51,564 nt of DNA from Clostridia bacterium (GCA_900770185.1 CAAGJM010000030.1:1-51564), one strand, 5' to 3'; positions 21,838-30,559 are shown, counted from the first letter of the stretch. Notes: generated from the letters alone by a model not told the origin. Program-made: numbers and translations.

Positions 21838-24800
21838 TTATTTCGCCTTTTAAAAGATACAGCGAGAAGTCTGAGCAATCGATTTTTTCAGCTTTTTCGG
21901 CATATTTTGCGGCGGTTTTTTTATCGCCTTTCGCTAAAGCGGCAAATCCGCGCATCAAATATCCTGAAAGCAAATGGACCTTTTCTATATCGTAATTAAA
22001 CGGCTGATATGCCGGCGAACCCACCCCGTAATATTCGGGAATTTCCGCCGTTTCTATCCTGTTTTTGCCGATTTTTTCTATTTCGTCAGCAAGATTTCTC
22101 GCTTTCTCGGGCATACCCAAAGCTTCGAACGCAAGACATTCGTAATAGCTGTGAACGGTGGGCGCGCCGTGCGTCGTAAGCGCTAAGCGCAGATATTCGT
22201 CGCGTTTGGCGGTAAGCCCCTGCGCCCCGTAAAGCTCGGCAAGCTCGAAATAAATAGGGGCGTCGTTTACGAAATAGTTCTTTTCTTCTCCGTAATTAAG
22301 CGGAATATTAAGCCCCGCAAGCAGCATTTTTTCCGCCTGTTCATATTTTTTCTCTTTAACAAGCTTTCTTCCTTCAATAAAATGTAACCACGCGTGATGC
22401 TGGGTAAGGTACCCTTCGCCGCCCTCGTAGGTGTGGAAACGATGATTTGCGAGAATATCGAATGCTTTACTCAAATCTCCTTCTACCGTTAAAAGCACGG
22501 AATATTGCAAAGTGCAGTCGTCGCGAGTGAATACCGTTTTTTCTTCGTTTTTATAAAGTTCAAGACGCTTATCAAGCGGCAGATTAAGCCCTTTGTAAAG
22601 CTGAGTAAGTTCAAAGAAAATACGATTGCTTTCGGGCATCAACTCGCGCGCCTTTTTAAGCGCGGCAAGAGCTTCGTCTACCTTACCGAGATGGTCGTAA
22701 AGTCCGAGCGCCATATTTCTGTATGCGGGCGCGAAATCGGTTTTCGCAACGGTCAGTTTCCATTCGGCAACCGCCTCGTCGTAGCGTTCGTAAGCGTAAT
22801 AAATACAGCCGAGATAATAATGCGCCATGGGCGTGCCTGCCGCCTTTAAGACGGGGACCGTTTCGGTGCGGACGGGAAATTCGCATTTCCAACTGCATGC
22901 GTCCGCAAGCGCGATATTTTTCTCATACGCCTCATTATCCCCGCGCTTTTTCGCTATGTACGCGAGATAATAGAACTTAATTGCCTTGTTTTCGCATTTT
23001 TCAAGTGCTTTTTCAGCAAGTTCGTAAAACCCGAATTGCATCGTCTCAACCGCGTAATTTACGGCGTTTTTCTCTTTTTCAAACCCTGCAAAGAACAACG
23101 GATCGTCATTTTCAATTTTCTTAATTATATCTTTATCTTCCTTGAAAATACCGAGAATATATTTTGCCCATAAATTTTTGCTTTCCGTTTCGAGCGAAAG
23201 ATTTAAAAATTCGACGGCTTTTTCCGCGTTTCCGTTTTGCGCCGCGATTTTAGCGAGCAGATAATAACCTGCGCTACGGTTCGGATAACTCCAAACGGCG
23301 AGATATGCGTCGTCGTACGCGCCGACGAGATCGCCTTTATAGAATTTGCACAGCGCGCGTTTATAATACGGCTCGGTGTCGTACGGGTTATCGTTACGAA
23401 GAGTCAGCCGCTCGATTGCCGCATCGTAATATTCTTCGGCTTTGTCGTATTCGCCGCGTTCGAGGCATTTGTCGCCCATAGCCTTGTTGCATCTTATATC
23501 TTTCGGATCGCGCCTCAAACCTTCGATAAAATAGTCCTCCGGGCAATATTCGAAATGTTTATACTGCCTTAAATGAATTCCGTTCAGATAAAGCTCTTCG
23601 TTCGACTCGATGTCGCCGGGCCTTTTTGCGGGAAGCCTTGGCGAAATAGGTTTTTTATTGCCACGTTCGGGCTGTTTATAATCAATGATCGGTTTTCCCG
23701 TTTCGTCGCAAATTTTCAGGATTAAATCTTTTACGTTTCCGTCGTAATTAACGGTATGAACAAACGGCTTTTCGGGCGAAACTTCGGCTTTTGTTTCGTA
23801 AATAGTTACGTCGCCTTTTATAAGGCTTATCTTGCAGTCGCGCTTTTTGACGGAATAAAATCCTATCATAGCGCCTTCTTTAATCTTTTCAAGATTGCAC
23901 GCGCCTTCTTCGGTGGCGCATTTAACTTCGCCTATGTCGCGCACAGGGTACCACACCTGTTCAAACTCTTTGGTTTCGTAAGGAGCAATCCAGGTAAAAT
24001 CCGGCTGATTGTCGGTATAACAACCCGTCATCAATTCGACGTAACGCGAACCGTCGTCGGTAAGATTTTCGCACCATTTAGCCCCGAACTTGCCGTCGCC
24101 CCAAGTCCATAGTTTTTTCCCGGGCGCTATATGATGATTCGCTACCGTGACGACGCCGCTTTCTTTATTTTTGTCGTAGCCGCAGACAAAGTCCATATCA
24201 GACTGTCCTTTTGATATCATAAACGAAGACGGAACCTTTATCGCAGAAAAAACGTGGATATCGGTGCCCTTACCGTAATCATAAGGACGCGCGGTGTGAT
24301 AAACGCCTTTTGCCACAGGCCATTCGAGGACGGTCCGGCGGTCGTGGTCGTTTACGTATTCAACGTCCGGCGGAAAAACGACTCTGTAATCGTCGTCTAT
24401 TTCCACAGCGAGATTCGCCCACCACATAAACGGGTGCGCCACCGGCGTTTGGTTATAAACGGTTATTTTAGCGCGAAGAACGCTCGTCCCCTCGTCGATT
24501 GAAACGGCAACGTTGCCCTTCATTTGGTGAAAATAATCTATTTCCCCCATAACCACGGCTTTTTTACCGTCGTATTTTATCTCGGTATGTTCGACGGGCA
24601 TGAACGTGGTCGGACGATGGTGTTGCGGCCAGTTAAATTCGATTCCTCCCGAAACCCAAGGTCCCGCAAGCCCGACCATAGCAGGCTTTATGACCTTGTT
24701 GTTGTAAATAAAATCGTAACCGTTGGTTTTATCGAGCGCGCAATGCACTTTTCCGCCGAGTTCAGGCAATAAAACGGCGCGGATATATTCGTTTTCAAGC

Positions 24801-24979
24801 ACGTACCCGTCGTAATCGCAATCCTTTTTATCGTCGGACAAGGTCGAGACGTAAGGTATGGGATAGACGCGACCGCTTGCCCCTTGATACGGACGTTTCT
24901 CAAAGTAAAGCGGCAACGGCTCGGGTTCGCCGACCTTATAGGTAGGTATGGTAATTTTCTTCTTCTTGATATCGGACAT
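21830..24979 (-). CDS. DUF5107 / TPR carbohydrate-locus protein
   Basis: A 1049-residue cytoplasmic protein. Residues about 1-460 form the DUF5107 region, a mutarotase-like beta-sandwich: LLPELGGKVHCALDKTNGYD, GIEFNWPQHHRPTTFMPVEH, MWWANLAVEI. From about 480 to the end it is a long tetratricopeptide array (EYDKAEEYYDAAIERL, NAEKAVEFLNLSLE, KVDEALAALKKARELMPES). No signal peptide. I begin it at ATG 24979, which has GAGGTG 7 nt upstream, not at an earlier in-frame codon at 25045 that lies in the promoter. Operonic with the epimerase. The domain pair is known in carbohydrate loci, but the reaction is unknown. Confidence 0.85.
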   Translation of the reverse strand: MSDIKKKKITIPTYKVGEPEPLPLYFEKRPYQGASGRVYPIPYVSTLSDDKKDCDYDGYVLENEYIRAVLLPELGGKVHCALDKTNGYDFIYNNKVIKPAMVGLAGPWVSGGIEFNWPQHHRPTTFMPVEHTEIKYDGKKAVVMGEIDYFHQMKGNVAVSIDEGTSVLRAKITVYNQTPVAHPFMWWANLAVEIDDDYRVVFPPDVEYVNDHDRRTVLEWPVAKGVYHTARPYDYGKGTDIHVFSAIKVPSSFMISKGQSDMDFVCGYDKNKESGVVTVANHHIAPGKKLWTWGDGKFGAKWCENLTDDGSRYVELMTGCYTDNQPDFTWIAPYETKEFEQVWYPVRDIGEVKCATEEGACNLEKIKEGAMIGFYSVKKRDCKISLIKGDVTIYETKAEVSPEKPFVHTVNYDGNVKDLILKICDETGKPIIDYKQPERGNKKPISPRLPAKRPGDIESNEELYLNGIHLRQYKHFEYCPEDYFIEGLRRDPKDIRCNKAMGDKCLERGEYDKAEEYYDAAIERLTLRNDNPYDTEPYYKRALCKFYKGDLVGAYDDAYLAVWSYPNRSAGYYLLAKIAAQNGNAEKAVEFLNLSLETESKNLWAKYILGIFKEDKDIIKKIENDDPLFFAGFEKEKNAVNYAVETMQFGFYELAEKALEKCENKAIKFYYLAYIAKKRGDNEAYEKNIALADACSWKCEFPVRTETVPVLKAAGTPMAHYYLGCIYYAYERYDEAVAEWKLTVAKTDFAPAYRNMALGLYDHLGKVDEALAALKKARELMPESNRIFFELTQLYKGLNLPLDKRLELYKNEEKTVFTRDDCTLQYSVLLTVEGDLSKAFDILANHRFHTYEGGEGYLTQHHAWLHFIEGRKLVKEKKYEQAEKMLLAGLNIPLNYGEEKNYFVNDAPIYFELAELYGAQGLTAKRDEYLRLALTTHGAPTVHSYYECLAFEALGMPEKARNLADEIEKIGKNRIETAEIPEYYGVGSPAYQPFNYDIEKVHLLSGYLMRGFAALAKGDKKTAAKYAEKAEKIDCSDFSLYLLKGEING

Positions 24980-24989
24980 AAAAAAACAC

Positions 24990-25034
24990 CTCTTCGTTTT
25001 TATATTTTGCAGGTACATTATATAAAACGAAGAG
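24990..25034. promoter_or_regulatory. Operator-like inverted repeat around the DUF5107 promoter
   Basis: CTCTTCGTTTT (24990-25000) and AAAACGAAGAG (25024-25034): perfect 11-bp arms with 34 bp between their centres, flanking the -10. One arm overlaps the ribosome binding site, the other the -35/-10 spacer. The regulator encoded just upstream is the obvious candidate binder. Confidence 0.65.
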
Positions 25035-25045
25035 ACGTTTTTCAA
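25017..25045 (-). promoter_or_regulatory. Promoter of the DUF5107-epimerase operon
   Basis: Minus strand: -35 TTGAAA (25045-25040), 17-bp spacer, -10 TATAAT (25022-25017). Confidence 0.8.
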
Positions 25046-25119
25046 GACAATATTTTAAGCGATTTTTGTATAATAATATGGCTTTTTGAAGTTGTGCGCG
25101 GCAGCGCGCCGGTTTCGCG

Positions 25120-26181
25120 CTATATAACAAGATTATATTTCGCTATCAACGCAACAAGTTCTTTTCTCCCCGAAACGTCGGCGTTTTTGACCATTGCATG
25201 CAAGCGATATTTAACGGTATTCAGAGCAAGGTGACGATTTTCGGCAATAGTTTCGTAGCTGTCGCCACACGTTACGTCGTGAAGAATCGATTCGTCTAAT
25301 TTATCGAGCATAAGAAACATTTTATCGAGACGCTCCACCTCGTCAACCGTTTTATCGGCATAAAAATCCACTCCGCTTTTGCTGAAAGACGAATCGATAA
25401 GCGGAAATTCGCCGTCATAACGCTTGCCGAGCATTATATCCATTTCCAACGTCAACGCCGTAGGACACACCTCGTCGAGCCGCATTAAAAACAAGTATAA
25501 CTCGGCAATCCGCACCCCTGCGTTACGATAATTAACCAAGGCTGTGGGATAAGGGTTACCTAAGTATTCCGATATTTTCATTCCGCTGCAACTGCAAATA
25601 CGTTTATTTTCGAGAAGTTCGGGATAACGGTTTTGCAAAACCACCGCAACCGTATCGTTTAAACAAACGACGTTTTTAACGTTCGCGCAATTTTTTGCAA
25701 AGTCGTTAATGCACGCCATAATATCGCCGTTATTTTTAAAAACTTTTACCGCTGCGCCGTACCTTTCGGCGGCATGCTTCGCGCCGGCAAGTTTAAGCCT
25801 GTCGGGCAGCGAGTCGGAATTATACCCGACAACGGCGGTTTCGCCCGCGTTTTCAGATAGAAGATATCCTGTAAGAAGGTACGCCGTTTTAGTATAAGTC
25901 AGGTTTATTCCGCTGTACTGATATATCGTGTCGATATACTGAAATCCGAACACTAGCGGGTGAATACCGCGAGCGTTAAGCTCTTTTATCGCGTCCATAG
26001 TCCACTTAAGCGAAGCGCAAATCAGAACGATTACGCGCGGCTTGCCTTTAATCTCGTCGAGCGACTTTAAAATTTCAAGCGAAAGCCTCTTTTTTTTCAG
26101 AACCGAAGCCATTCCGTCGAGTATGGATTTAGTGCGGTTATTTGACGAAAATATTTTTTCGATTAAAATCTGAACTATAAT
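25120..26181 (-). CDS. Sugar-sensing-like regulator: periplasmic-binding-like domain plus C-terminal HTH
   Basis: About 353 residues if started at ATT 26181, 330 from the first ATG at 26112. Residues about 45-275 look like a LacI-type periplasmic-binding fold (PRVIVLICASLKWTMDAIKELN, TAVVGYNSDSLPDRLKL, VVCLNDTVAVVLQN). The last 65 residues form a LuxR-like helix-turn-helix (SYETIAENRHLALNTVKYRLHAMVKN). The ATG at 26112 has no ribosome binding site. AAAGGAGGGG lies 6 nt before an in-frame ATT, the frame between is open, and a promoter lies just upstream. The added residues IIVQILIEKIFSSNNRTKSI look like genuine protein. Probably controls the adjacent DUF5107 operon. Confidence 0.8.
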   Translation of the reverse strand: MIVQILIEKIFSSNNRTKSILDGMASVLKKKRLSLEILKSLDEIKGKPRVIVLICASLKWTMDAIKELNARGIHPLVFGFQYIDTIYQYSGINLTYTKTAYLLTGYLLSENAGETAVVGYNSDSLPDRLKLAGAKHAAERYGAAVKVFKNNGDIMACINDFAKNCANVKNVVCLNDTVAVVLQNRYPELLENKRICSCSGMKISEYLGNPYPTALVNYRNAGVRIAELYLFLMRLDEVCPTALTLEMDIMLGKRYDGEFPLIDSSFSKSGVDFYADKTVDEVERLDKMFLMLDKLDESILHDVTCGDSYETIAENRHLALNTVKYRLHAMVKNADVSGRKELVALIAKYNLVI

Positions 26182-26207
26182 ATAACCCCTCCTTTTTCAC
26201 TCAAATT

Positions 26208-26236
26208 ATTTTACCGTATCGGGCGTTTTTTTGCAA
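26208..26236 (-). promoter_or_regulatory. Promoter of the regulator gene
   Basis: Minus strand: -35 TTGCAA (26236-26231), 17-bp spacer, -10 TAAAAT (26213-26208). Expected start about 26201, followed directly by the AAAGGAGGGG ribosome binding site. Confidence 0.7.
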
Positions 26237-26292
26237 TGCGATAAAAAATCAGACAACGTTCCGAGCGGAAAACTACAATGAATAAGAGATAA

Positions 26293-26324
26293 AAGAGATA
26301 ATAAATCGGTAACCCCGATTTATT
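26293..26324 (-). terminator. Terminator after the Gfo/Idh-like gene
   Basis: Minus strand: AATAAATCGG, loop, CCGATTTATT, then ATCTCTTTT. Starts right at the stop codon. Confidence 0.7.
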
Positions 26325-26325
26325 T

Positions 26326-27333
26326 TTAAATATCTTCGAGTTCTGCGGAAATCAGCGCGTCGACCGCGCCTTCTTTGGCTGAGTAAAGGGGAACGCCGTC
26401 GTCGTAAAGTTCGAGCGCGGTTTTAAGCCACAAAGCCATTGCCGTTTCTTCTTCGCCGAAACGGCAACCGACGAAAGGATTTTCAAACAACACTTCTCCG
26501 TCGCAGACGATTTTATCAAGTTCTATCGGGTGCAGACTGCAATCGGTGCCGCGGTAAACGGGCGTGAGCTCGAAAGGTATTTCGTTTTCGCCGTCAAACC
26601 TGAATCCGCGCCCGTTTATATATTCGCCTACGGTGCCTTGCACCGAAAACCGCCCGCTTCTGATTCCCGAAAAATATTGCGCGTGTGAAAAATCGTAAAT
26701 CGCGCGACGGTCGCCGAAATCGAGAAGAGCCATAACCCTTTTATGCTCTCGAAGCTCGGCGGTTTTTTTGCCGCCGCGCCCGTCATATTCGTAGTATTCG
26801 TCGTTCACCGCCGTTTTAACTATCTTCGGCAGCGTTTCCCCCGTTTTTAAAAACGCCCGTATAAGCGCGACTGCGTGATAGGCGTGACAACACGAAATTT
26901 CGACAGTATGCACTTTTCCGAAGTACCCCTTTTCGCAAAGTTTACGAACGGCTATGAACCGCGGACGGAACGGGTATTGCTCGGTTATTTGGAATTTTTT
27001 ATCGGAAAAACTTTTCAGTTTTTCGCGTTCGATATCCGTGAACCCCGCGGGAGTTTCGCAAAACACCGAAAACCCGCGACCGAGAAGATTATCGGCAACT
27101 TTTGCGTTATTCGCCTTATTGACGCAAATTAAAACGTGGTCGGCGCGTTCGATTTCCGAAATGTCTGAAACCACTCGGGCGCACGGATAAAGATTTTTGA
27201 TTTTAACGGCGTTTTCCGCATTGCGGCAAACCACTTCGCCAAGCGCCACGCCAGGCATTTCGTTTATCACGTTAAGCCAGTTAAGCGCGCGCCAACCCGC
27301 GCCGACAACCGCAATCGTCTTTACTTTTTTCAT
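26326..27333 (-). CDS. Gfo/Idh/MocA-like oxidoreductase with altered EKP motif
   Basis: A 335-residue protein with an N-terminal Rossmann fold (TIAVVGAGWRALNWLNVI, then ADHVLICVNKANNAKVADNLLGRG) and a C-terminal beta-sheet domain. In the Gfo/Idh family the motif EKP carries the catalytic lysine; here it is FCETPAGFT, with Thr in place of Lys. The second half has CHAYHAVALIRAFL. So it may be a different type of reductase or a non-catalytic binder. The ribosome binding site GGGGGT is good and a promoter of near-consensus sequence lies upstream. It is a separate transcript in the carbohydrate locus. Confidence 0.82.
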   Translation of the reverse strand: MKKVKTIAVVGAGWRALNWLNVINEMPGVALGEVVCRNAENAVKIKNLYPCARVVSDISEIERADHVLICVNKANNAKVADNLLGRGFSVFCETPAGFTDIEREKLKSFSDKKFQITEQYPFRPRFIAVRKLCEKGYFGKVHTVEISCCHAYHAVALIRAFLKTGETLPKIVKTAVNDEYYEYDGRGGKKTAELREHKRVMALLDFGDRRAIYDFSHAQYFSGIRSGRFSVQGTVGEYINGRGFRFDGENEIPFELTPVYRGTDCSLHPIELDKIVCDGEVLFENPFVGCRFGEEETAMALWLKTALELYDDGVPLYSAKEGAVDALISAELEDI

Positions 27334-27426
27334 TTTTACCCCCGTAGGCGTTCAGGCAGGTTTCGTTATTTTATCTCCTTAAAACGCCTCGTTTTTATTT
27401 TTCTCTTTTCCGTTTCAAGCGTATGA

Positions 27427-27455
27427 ATTATATCAAAGGTCTGCCCCTAAGTCAA
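27427..27455 (-). promoter_or_regulatory. Promoter of the Gfo/Idh-like gene
   Basis: Minus strand: -35 TTGACT (27455-27450), 17-bp spacer, -10 TATAAT (27432-27427). The leader is about 85 nt. Confidence 0.8.
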
Positions 27456-27572
27456 GACAGATTTTTTCGTTTTATTTTGCATAAAAAGTCGACCTTTTAA
27501 AAAATACCGCGGCTTAACGACGCAAAAACAGTCAGACGCAATAAATGTTTTACGCGTAATATAATAGCGCGC

Positions 27573-27601
27573 TTGCAAAATTTCCGAAAAAGTCGTATCA
27601 T
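27573..27601 (+). promoter_or_regulatory. Promoter of the 27608 gene, leaderless
   Basis: -35 TTGCAA (27573-27578), 17-bp spacer, -10 TATCAT (27596-27601), 6 nt, then ATG 27608. Confidence 0.7.
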
Positions 27602-27607
27602 TAAAAT

Positions 27608-28606
27608 ATGTTAGAAAATTTGACCTGTTATAAGTGCAACAATCGGTTTACCGCCGACAGCGCCGATAAAGAGTGCGTTTGTCCTAAATGCGGCGAGAGT
27701 ATTTCCGTTTCGCGCGCGATTAAATACGATAAAAGCATTTCCGCCGTTAAAAGCGAAGAAAACAAGGTTCTTGCCGACGAATATTATCAGCGCGTGGAAG
27801 CGCTTTTGACGGAAGGCGACTACTATTTAGAGCAAGGCGATTTTGCCGCCGCCGAAGCGCGGTTTTCAGAAGGGCTTAAAATCACTTCGACCGACAGCCG
27901 CCTTTTGTTCGGAATGGTAAAGGTTAAGACCCGCAATTTTACCGACCTTAAAGACACCGCCCATTTTTCATACTTTAAAAAGGCGATTGACTTTGCTTCG
28001 TTTGAAGAAAAAAAGATTATGCGGGCGGAATACTCTTACTACTACGGTCAGCGCGGGCTTACGGACGCGGAACTTAACGCCTTTAAAAAGACCGACGCTT
28101 TGAACAAAAAAAATAAAGCCGAAAGCCTTTTGAAAGACGGAATTCCGTCGCACTATAAAATGAAAAAGTCGCTTAAACCGAAAATGATTTTGTCGATGAT
28201 TTTCGGCGCGGTCGGAATAATTTTAATTCCGTTTTTGTTTATTTTTAACGGCTATCAGGCGGCAACCGTTTCAATATCCGCCGCTTCGCTCACGCTTGTT
28301 TTTACGGCTATAGGGTTGATACTCTCATACTTAAACTGCAAAACCAAGGTAAATATTTTCGACGCGGTTTTAGACCTTTACGACGCGCTTGACGGGTTTA
28401 ATCTGCCCGCGGATTCGCAAGCATCCGTTTATAAGGCTATGATTGAAATTGCCGTTGACGAACTCAATAAAGAGTCGGTCAACACCGTTGAAACCGCTTT
28501 TAAAAAACTTGCAGGGGAGCTTAAACTTGCAGGGAACGTAAACGCCGAAAAGTTTATGGCAAACTATAAGGTTTTTACGAAAGCGTTGGAAGAAGTTGAC
28601 GATTAG
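27608..28606 (+). CDS. Zinc-ribbon, TPR-like membrane protein of unknown function
   Basis: A 332-residue protein. An N-terminal zinc ribbon has two CxxC pairs (CYKC and CPKC, residues about 7-27). Residues about 50-130 contain a TPR-like helix pair (ALLTEGDYYLEQGDFAAAEA). Two membrane segments lie near 197-215 and 222-243, and a helical C-terminus follows (residues about 250-332). It has no Shine-Dalgarno; the -10 box ends 6 nt before the ATG. It is a stand-alone gene with a terminator at 28813. Architecture resembles other Clostridia zinc-ribbon membrane proteins; no function is known to me. Confidence 0.75.
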   Translation: MLENLTCYKCNNRFTADSADKECVCPKCGESISVSRAIKYDKSISAVKSEENKVLADEYYQRVEALLTEGDYYLEQGDFAAAEARFSEGLKITSTDSRLLFGMVKVKTRNFTDLKDTAHFSYFKKAIDFASFEEKKIMRAEYSYYYGQRGLTDAELNAFKKTDALNKKNKAESLLKDGIPSHYKMKKSLKPKMILSMIFGAVGIILIPFLFIFNGYQAATVSISAASLTLVFTAIGLILSYLNCKTKVNIFDAVLDLYDALDGFNLPADSQASVYKAMIEIAVDELNKESVNTVETAFKKLAGELKLAGNVNAEKFMANYKVFTKALEEVDD

Positions 28607-28800
28607 CGGATAGTGAGAAGAAACGGAAGGAGCAAGCCCCTTCCCTACGTTGAGTTTGCGGGTTCTATTAAAAATTAACCCGCGTTTAACTTGCGTTTTC
28701 GCTTCCGCAAGACTCGTCACTGCGTTCAAAGCAGCAGGGTCTATTACCGTCATTCTGAGCCGTAGGCGAAGAAGTCTTACGCGGAAGCGCGCTAAATTTA
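28606..28800. repeat. Interspersed intergenic repeat copy
   Basis: Inverted relative to the 14043 units: GGAAGGAGCAAGCCCCTTCCCTACG, then CCCGCGTTTAACTTGCG...CGCAAGACTC and TCATTCTGAGCCGTAGGCGAAG. Fills the gap before the terminator. Confidence 0.7.
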
Positions 28801-28812
28801 CGCAACTAAAAT

Positions 28813-28846
28813 AAAAGCCGCAAAGGGTAAGACTTTGCGGCTTTTT
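28813..28846. terminator. Bidirectional terminator between the 27608 gene and rsmI
   Basis: AAAAGCCGCAAAG, 7-nt loop, CTTTGCGGCTTTTT. 13-bp perfect stem with A and T tracts, located between convergent genes. Confidence 0.88.
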
Positions 28847-28863
28847 AACTTATTCGATTTAAT

Positions 28864-29673
28864 TCATTCGATATCTATCGTGTATTTATAAAGGGAATTT
28901 TTGCTGACCCCGCGATCTAACGCGACCTTTTTAATCGCTTCTTTTTTAGAAAGCCCTTCGTCAAGATACATTTTAATGTGCCGTTCGACGGGTAAATCTT
29001 CAAACCCCGTTTTCGCTTCTTTTTGCCCTTCGACTATCAAAACGAATTCGCCTTTCGGGTTATCGAGCGCGAAATTATCCCCGAAAGTAAAGCGATACAC
29101 GGTTTCGTGTATTTTGCTTATTTCTTTGACAAGCGCGGCTTTCCGCCCCGAAAATTTGCCGCTTAAATACTCTAAAACGCCCGTAACGTCGTGCGGGGCG
29201 ACGTAAAAAATAAGGGTGGACGGCACGGCTTCGTACCTTTTAATTAAACAGTCCCTATCCTTTAACTTATCGGGCAAAAAGCCTATAAAGGTAAAATTTT
29301 CGGCGTTAAGCCCCGACAAAATAAGCGCGGAAAGCGCGGCGTTCGCGCCGGGGATAACGGTGAACGGGATATCTTTTTCGGCAAGGGTTTTTGTCAAAAC
29401 GTTGCCGGGGTCGCTGATGACGGGCATGCCCGCGTCGGATATAACCGCCACGTTTTTGCCGCTTTCTAAAAGCCCGATTATTCTCTCCGTTTCCTTTTGC
29501 TCGTTGAATTTATGGTAGGCGATAAGTTCTTTTTTTATATCGTAGCGGCTCAACAGCGCGAGCGAATGACGGGTGTCTTCGCACGCGATAATATCGACGT
29601 TTTTAAGCGTTTCGACCGCGCGATAGGTTATGTCGCCCATGTTTCCGATGGGGGTGGACACGAAATAAAGCAT
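28864..29673 (-). CDS. rsmI: 16S rRNA (cytidine-1402-2'-O) methyltransferase RsmI
   Basis: A 269-residue SAM-dependent methyltransferase of the tetrapyrrole-methylase fold, modifying C1402 of 16S rRNA. Landmarks: LYFVSTPIGNMGDITYRAVE at the start, IACEDTRHSLALL, VAVISDAGMPVISDPG (SAM site), FTVIPGANAALSALILSGL, and the C-terminal HTH-like KKEAIKKVALDRGVSKNSLYKY. Starts 1 bp past the trmN6 stop region, so coupled with it. The neighbourhood holB-ricT...trmN6-rsmI is the same as in Bacillus subtilis. Confidence 0.96.
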   Translation of the reverse strand: MLYFVSTPIGNMGDITYRAVETLKNVDIIACEDTRHSLALLSRYDIKKELIAYHKFNEQKETERIIGLLESGKNVAVISDAGMPVISDPGNVLTKTLAEKDIPFTVIPGANAALSALILSGLNAENFTFIGFLPDKLKDRDCLIKRYEAVPSTLIFYVAPHDVTGVLEYLSGKFSGRKAALVKEISKIHETVYRFTFGDNFALDNPKGEFVLIVEGQKEAKTGFEDLPVERHIKMYLDEGLSKKEAIKKVALDRGVSKNSLYKYTIDIE

Positions 29674-29674
29674 A

Positions 29675-30343
29675 TTACTTATTAACCTTTTCTTTTAAAA
29701 CTTTAAGTTGGGGCTTGACCCCTTTGACTGCTTCCATCAAAAATAAGTATGGCGGATTTTTTTCGGTGGTGCAGATAAATTGAAGTTTTACGGGTTCGAG
29801 TGAGTTATTCCGCATTGAAACGATTAAGTCCGTCAGCCGCTCCACCCGCTGGCACATTGCAAGCCGCCCGCCCCGCTTTAAAACGCGCGCCGCGGTCGAC
29901 ACGATTTCTTCCTGCGTGATTTTAACTTCGTGGCGACAGACGGCGATATGCTCGCTTAAATTCTGCTCGCCGCTGTTCTTTTTTTTGTAGGGCGGGTTGC
30001 ATAAAACGAGGGTGTATTTTTCGTTATACACGTCGTCTAAACTCTGCACGCTTTGGTTAAGCACGGTAAACACGCCGCCAAGGTTATTCATATCCACCGT
30101 TTTTTGCGACAAATCGGCAAGCGGCTTTTGAATTTCGATTAAATCGACTGACTTCGGCGTTTTATCGAGTAGGTAGTAGTTTATGCCGACAATTCCGCTT
30201 CCGCTGCAAAAATCTGCGACGATATCGCCTTTTTTGCGGCTTGCAAAGTGTGACAGCAAGACCGCGTCGCTCGTGAAACGATAAAGCGTATCGTCCTGCG
30301 CTATTTTTAAACCGTCTATCATTAAATCGTCTAATACGAGCAT
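29675..30343 (-). CDS. trmN6: tRNA1(Val) (adenine-37-N6)-methyltransferase family (YfiC/YabB)
   Basis: A 222-residue class I SAM methyltransferase. The GLKIAQDDTLYRFTSDAVLLSHF opening, SAM-binding motif VADFCSGSGIVGINY and the catalytic NPPY motif (VLCNPPYKKKNSG) identify the N6-adenine methyltransferase family that acts on tRNA. Good ribosome binding site (AAAGGACAAACT). Translated together with rsmI downstream. Exact tRNA target in this organism is inferred. Confidence 0.9.
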   Translation of the reverse strand: MLVLDDLMIDGLKIAQDDTLYRFTSDAVLLSHFASRKKGDIVADFCSGSGIVGINYYLLDKTPKSVDLIEIQKPLADLSQKTVDMNNLGGVFTVLNQSVQSLDDVYNEKYTLVLCNPPYKKKNSGEQNLSEHIAVCRHEVKITQEEIVSTAARVLKRGGRLAMCQRVERLTDLIVSMRNNSLEPVKLQFICTTEKNPPYLFLMEAVKGVKPQLKVLKEKVNK

Positions 30344-30355
30344 AGTTTGTCCTTT

Positions 30356-30480
30356 TTTTTATTAGCGGTTAGCGGCAGCCGTCGATTGCTTTTGTGAGCC
30401 GACCGCATTCAGCCCCGTTTTCGCTTCCGCGAGATTCTTCGCCTACGGCTCAGAATGACAAAATAAGGTAAAGTTGCCAC
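30356..30480. repeat. Interspersed intergenic repeat copy
   Basis: TTAGCGG words, GAGCCGACCGCATTCAGC, CGCGAGATTCTTCGCC and CGGCTCAGAATGACA modules. Same family as at 6674. The rest of 30344-30747 holds element copy D and the ferredoxin terminator. Confidence 0.72.
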
Positions 30481-30559
30481 TCGCTTTTAGTGAGCGCAAT
30501 ACGCTTTTTTCGTTTTGCTTGCAACCCCTTAATGCTAAACATTGCGACGACAGGGAGAA

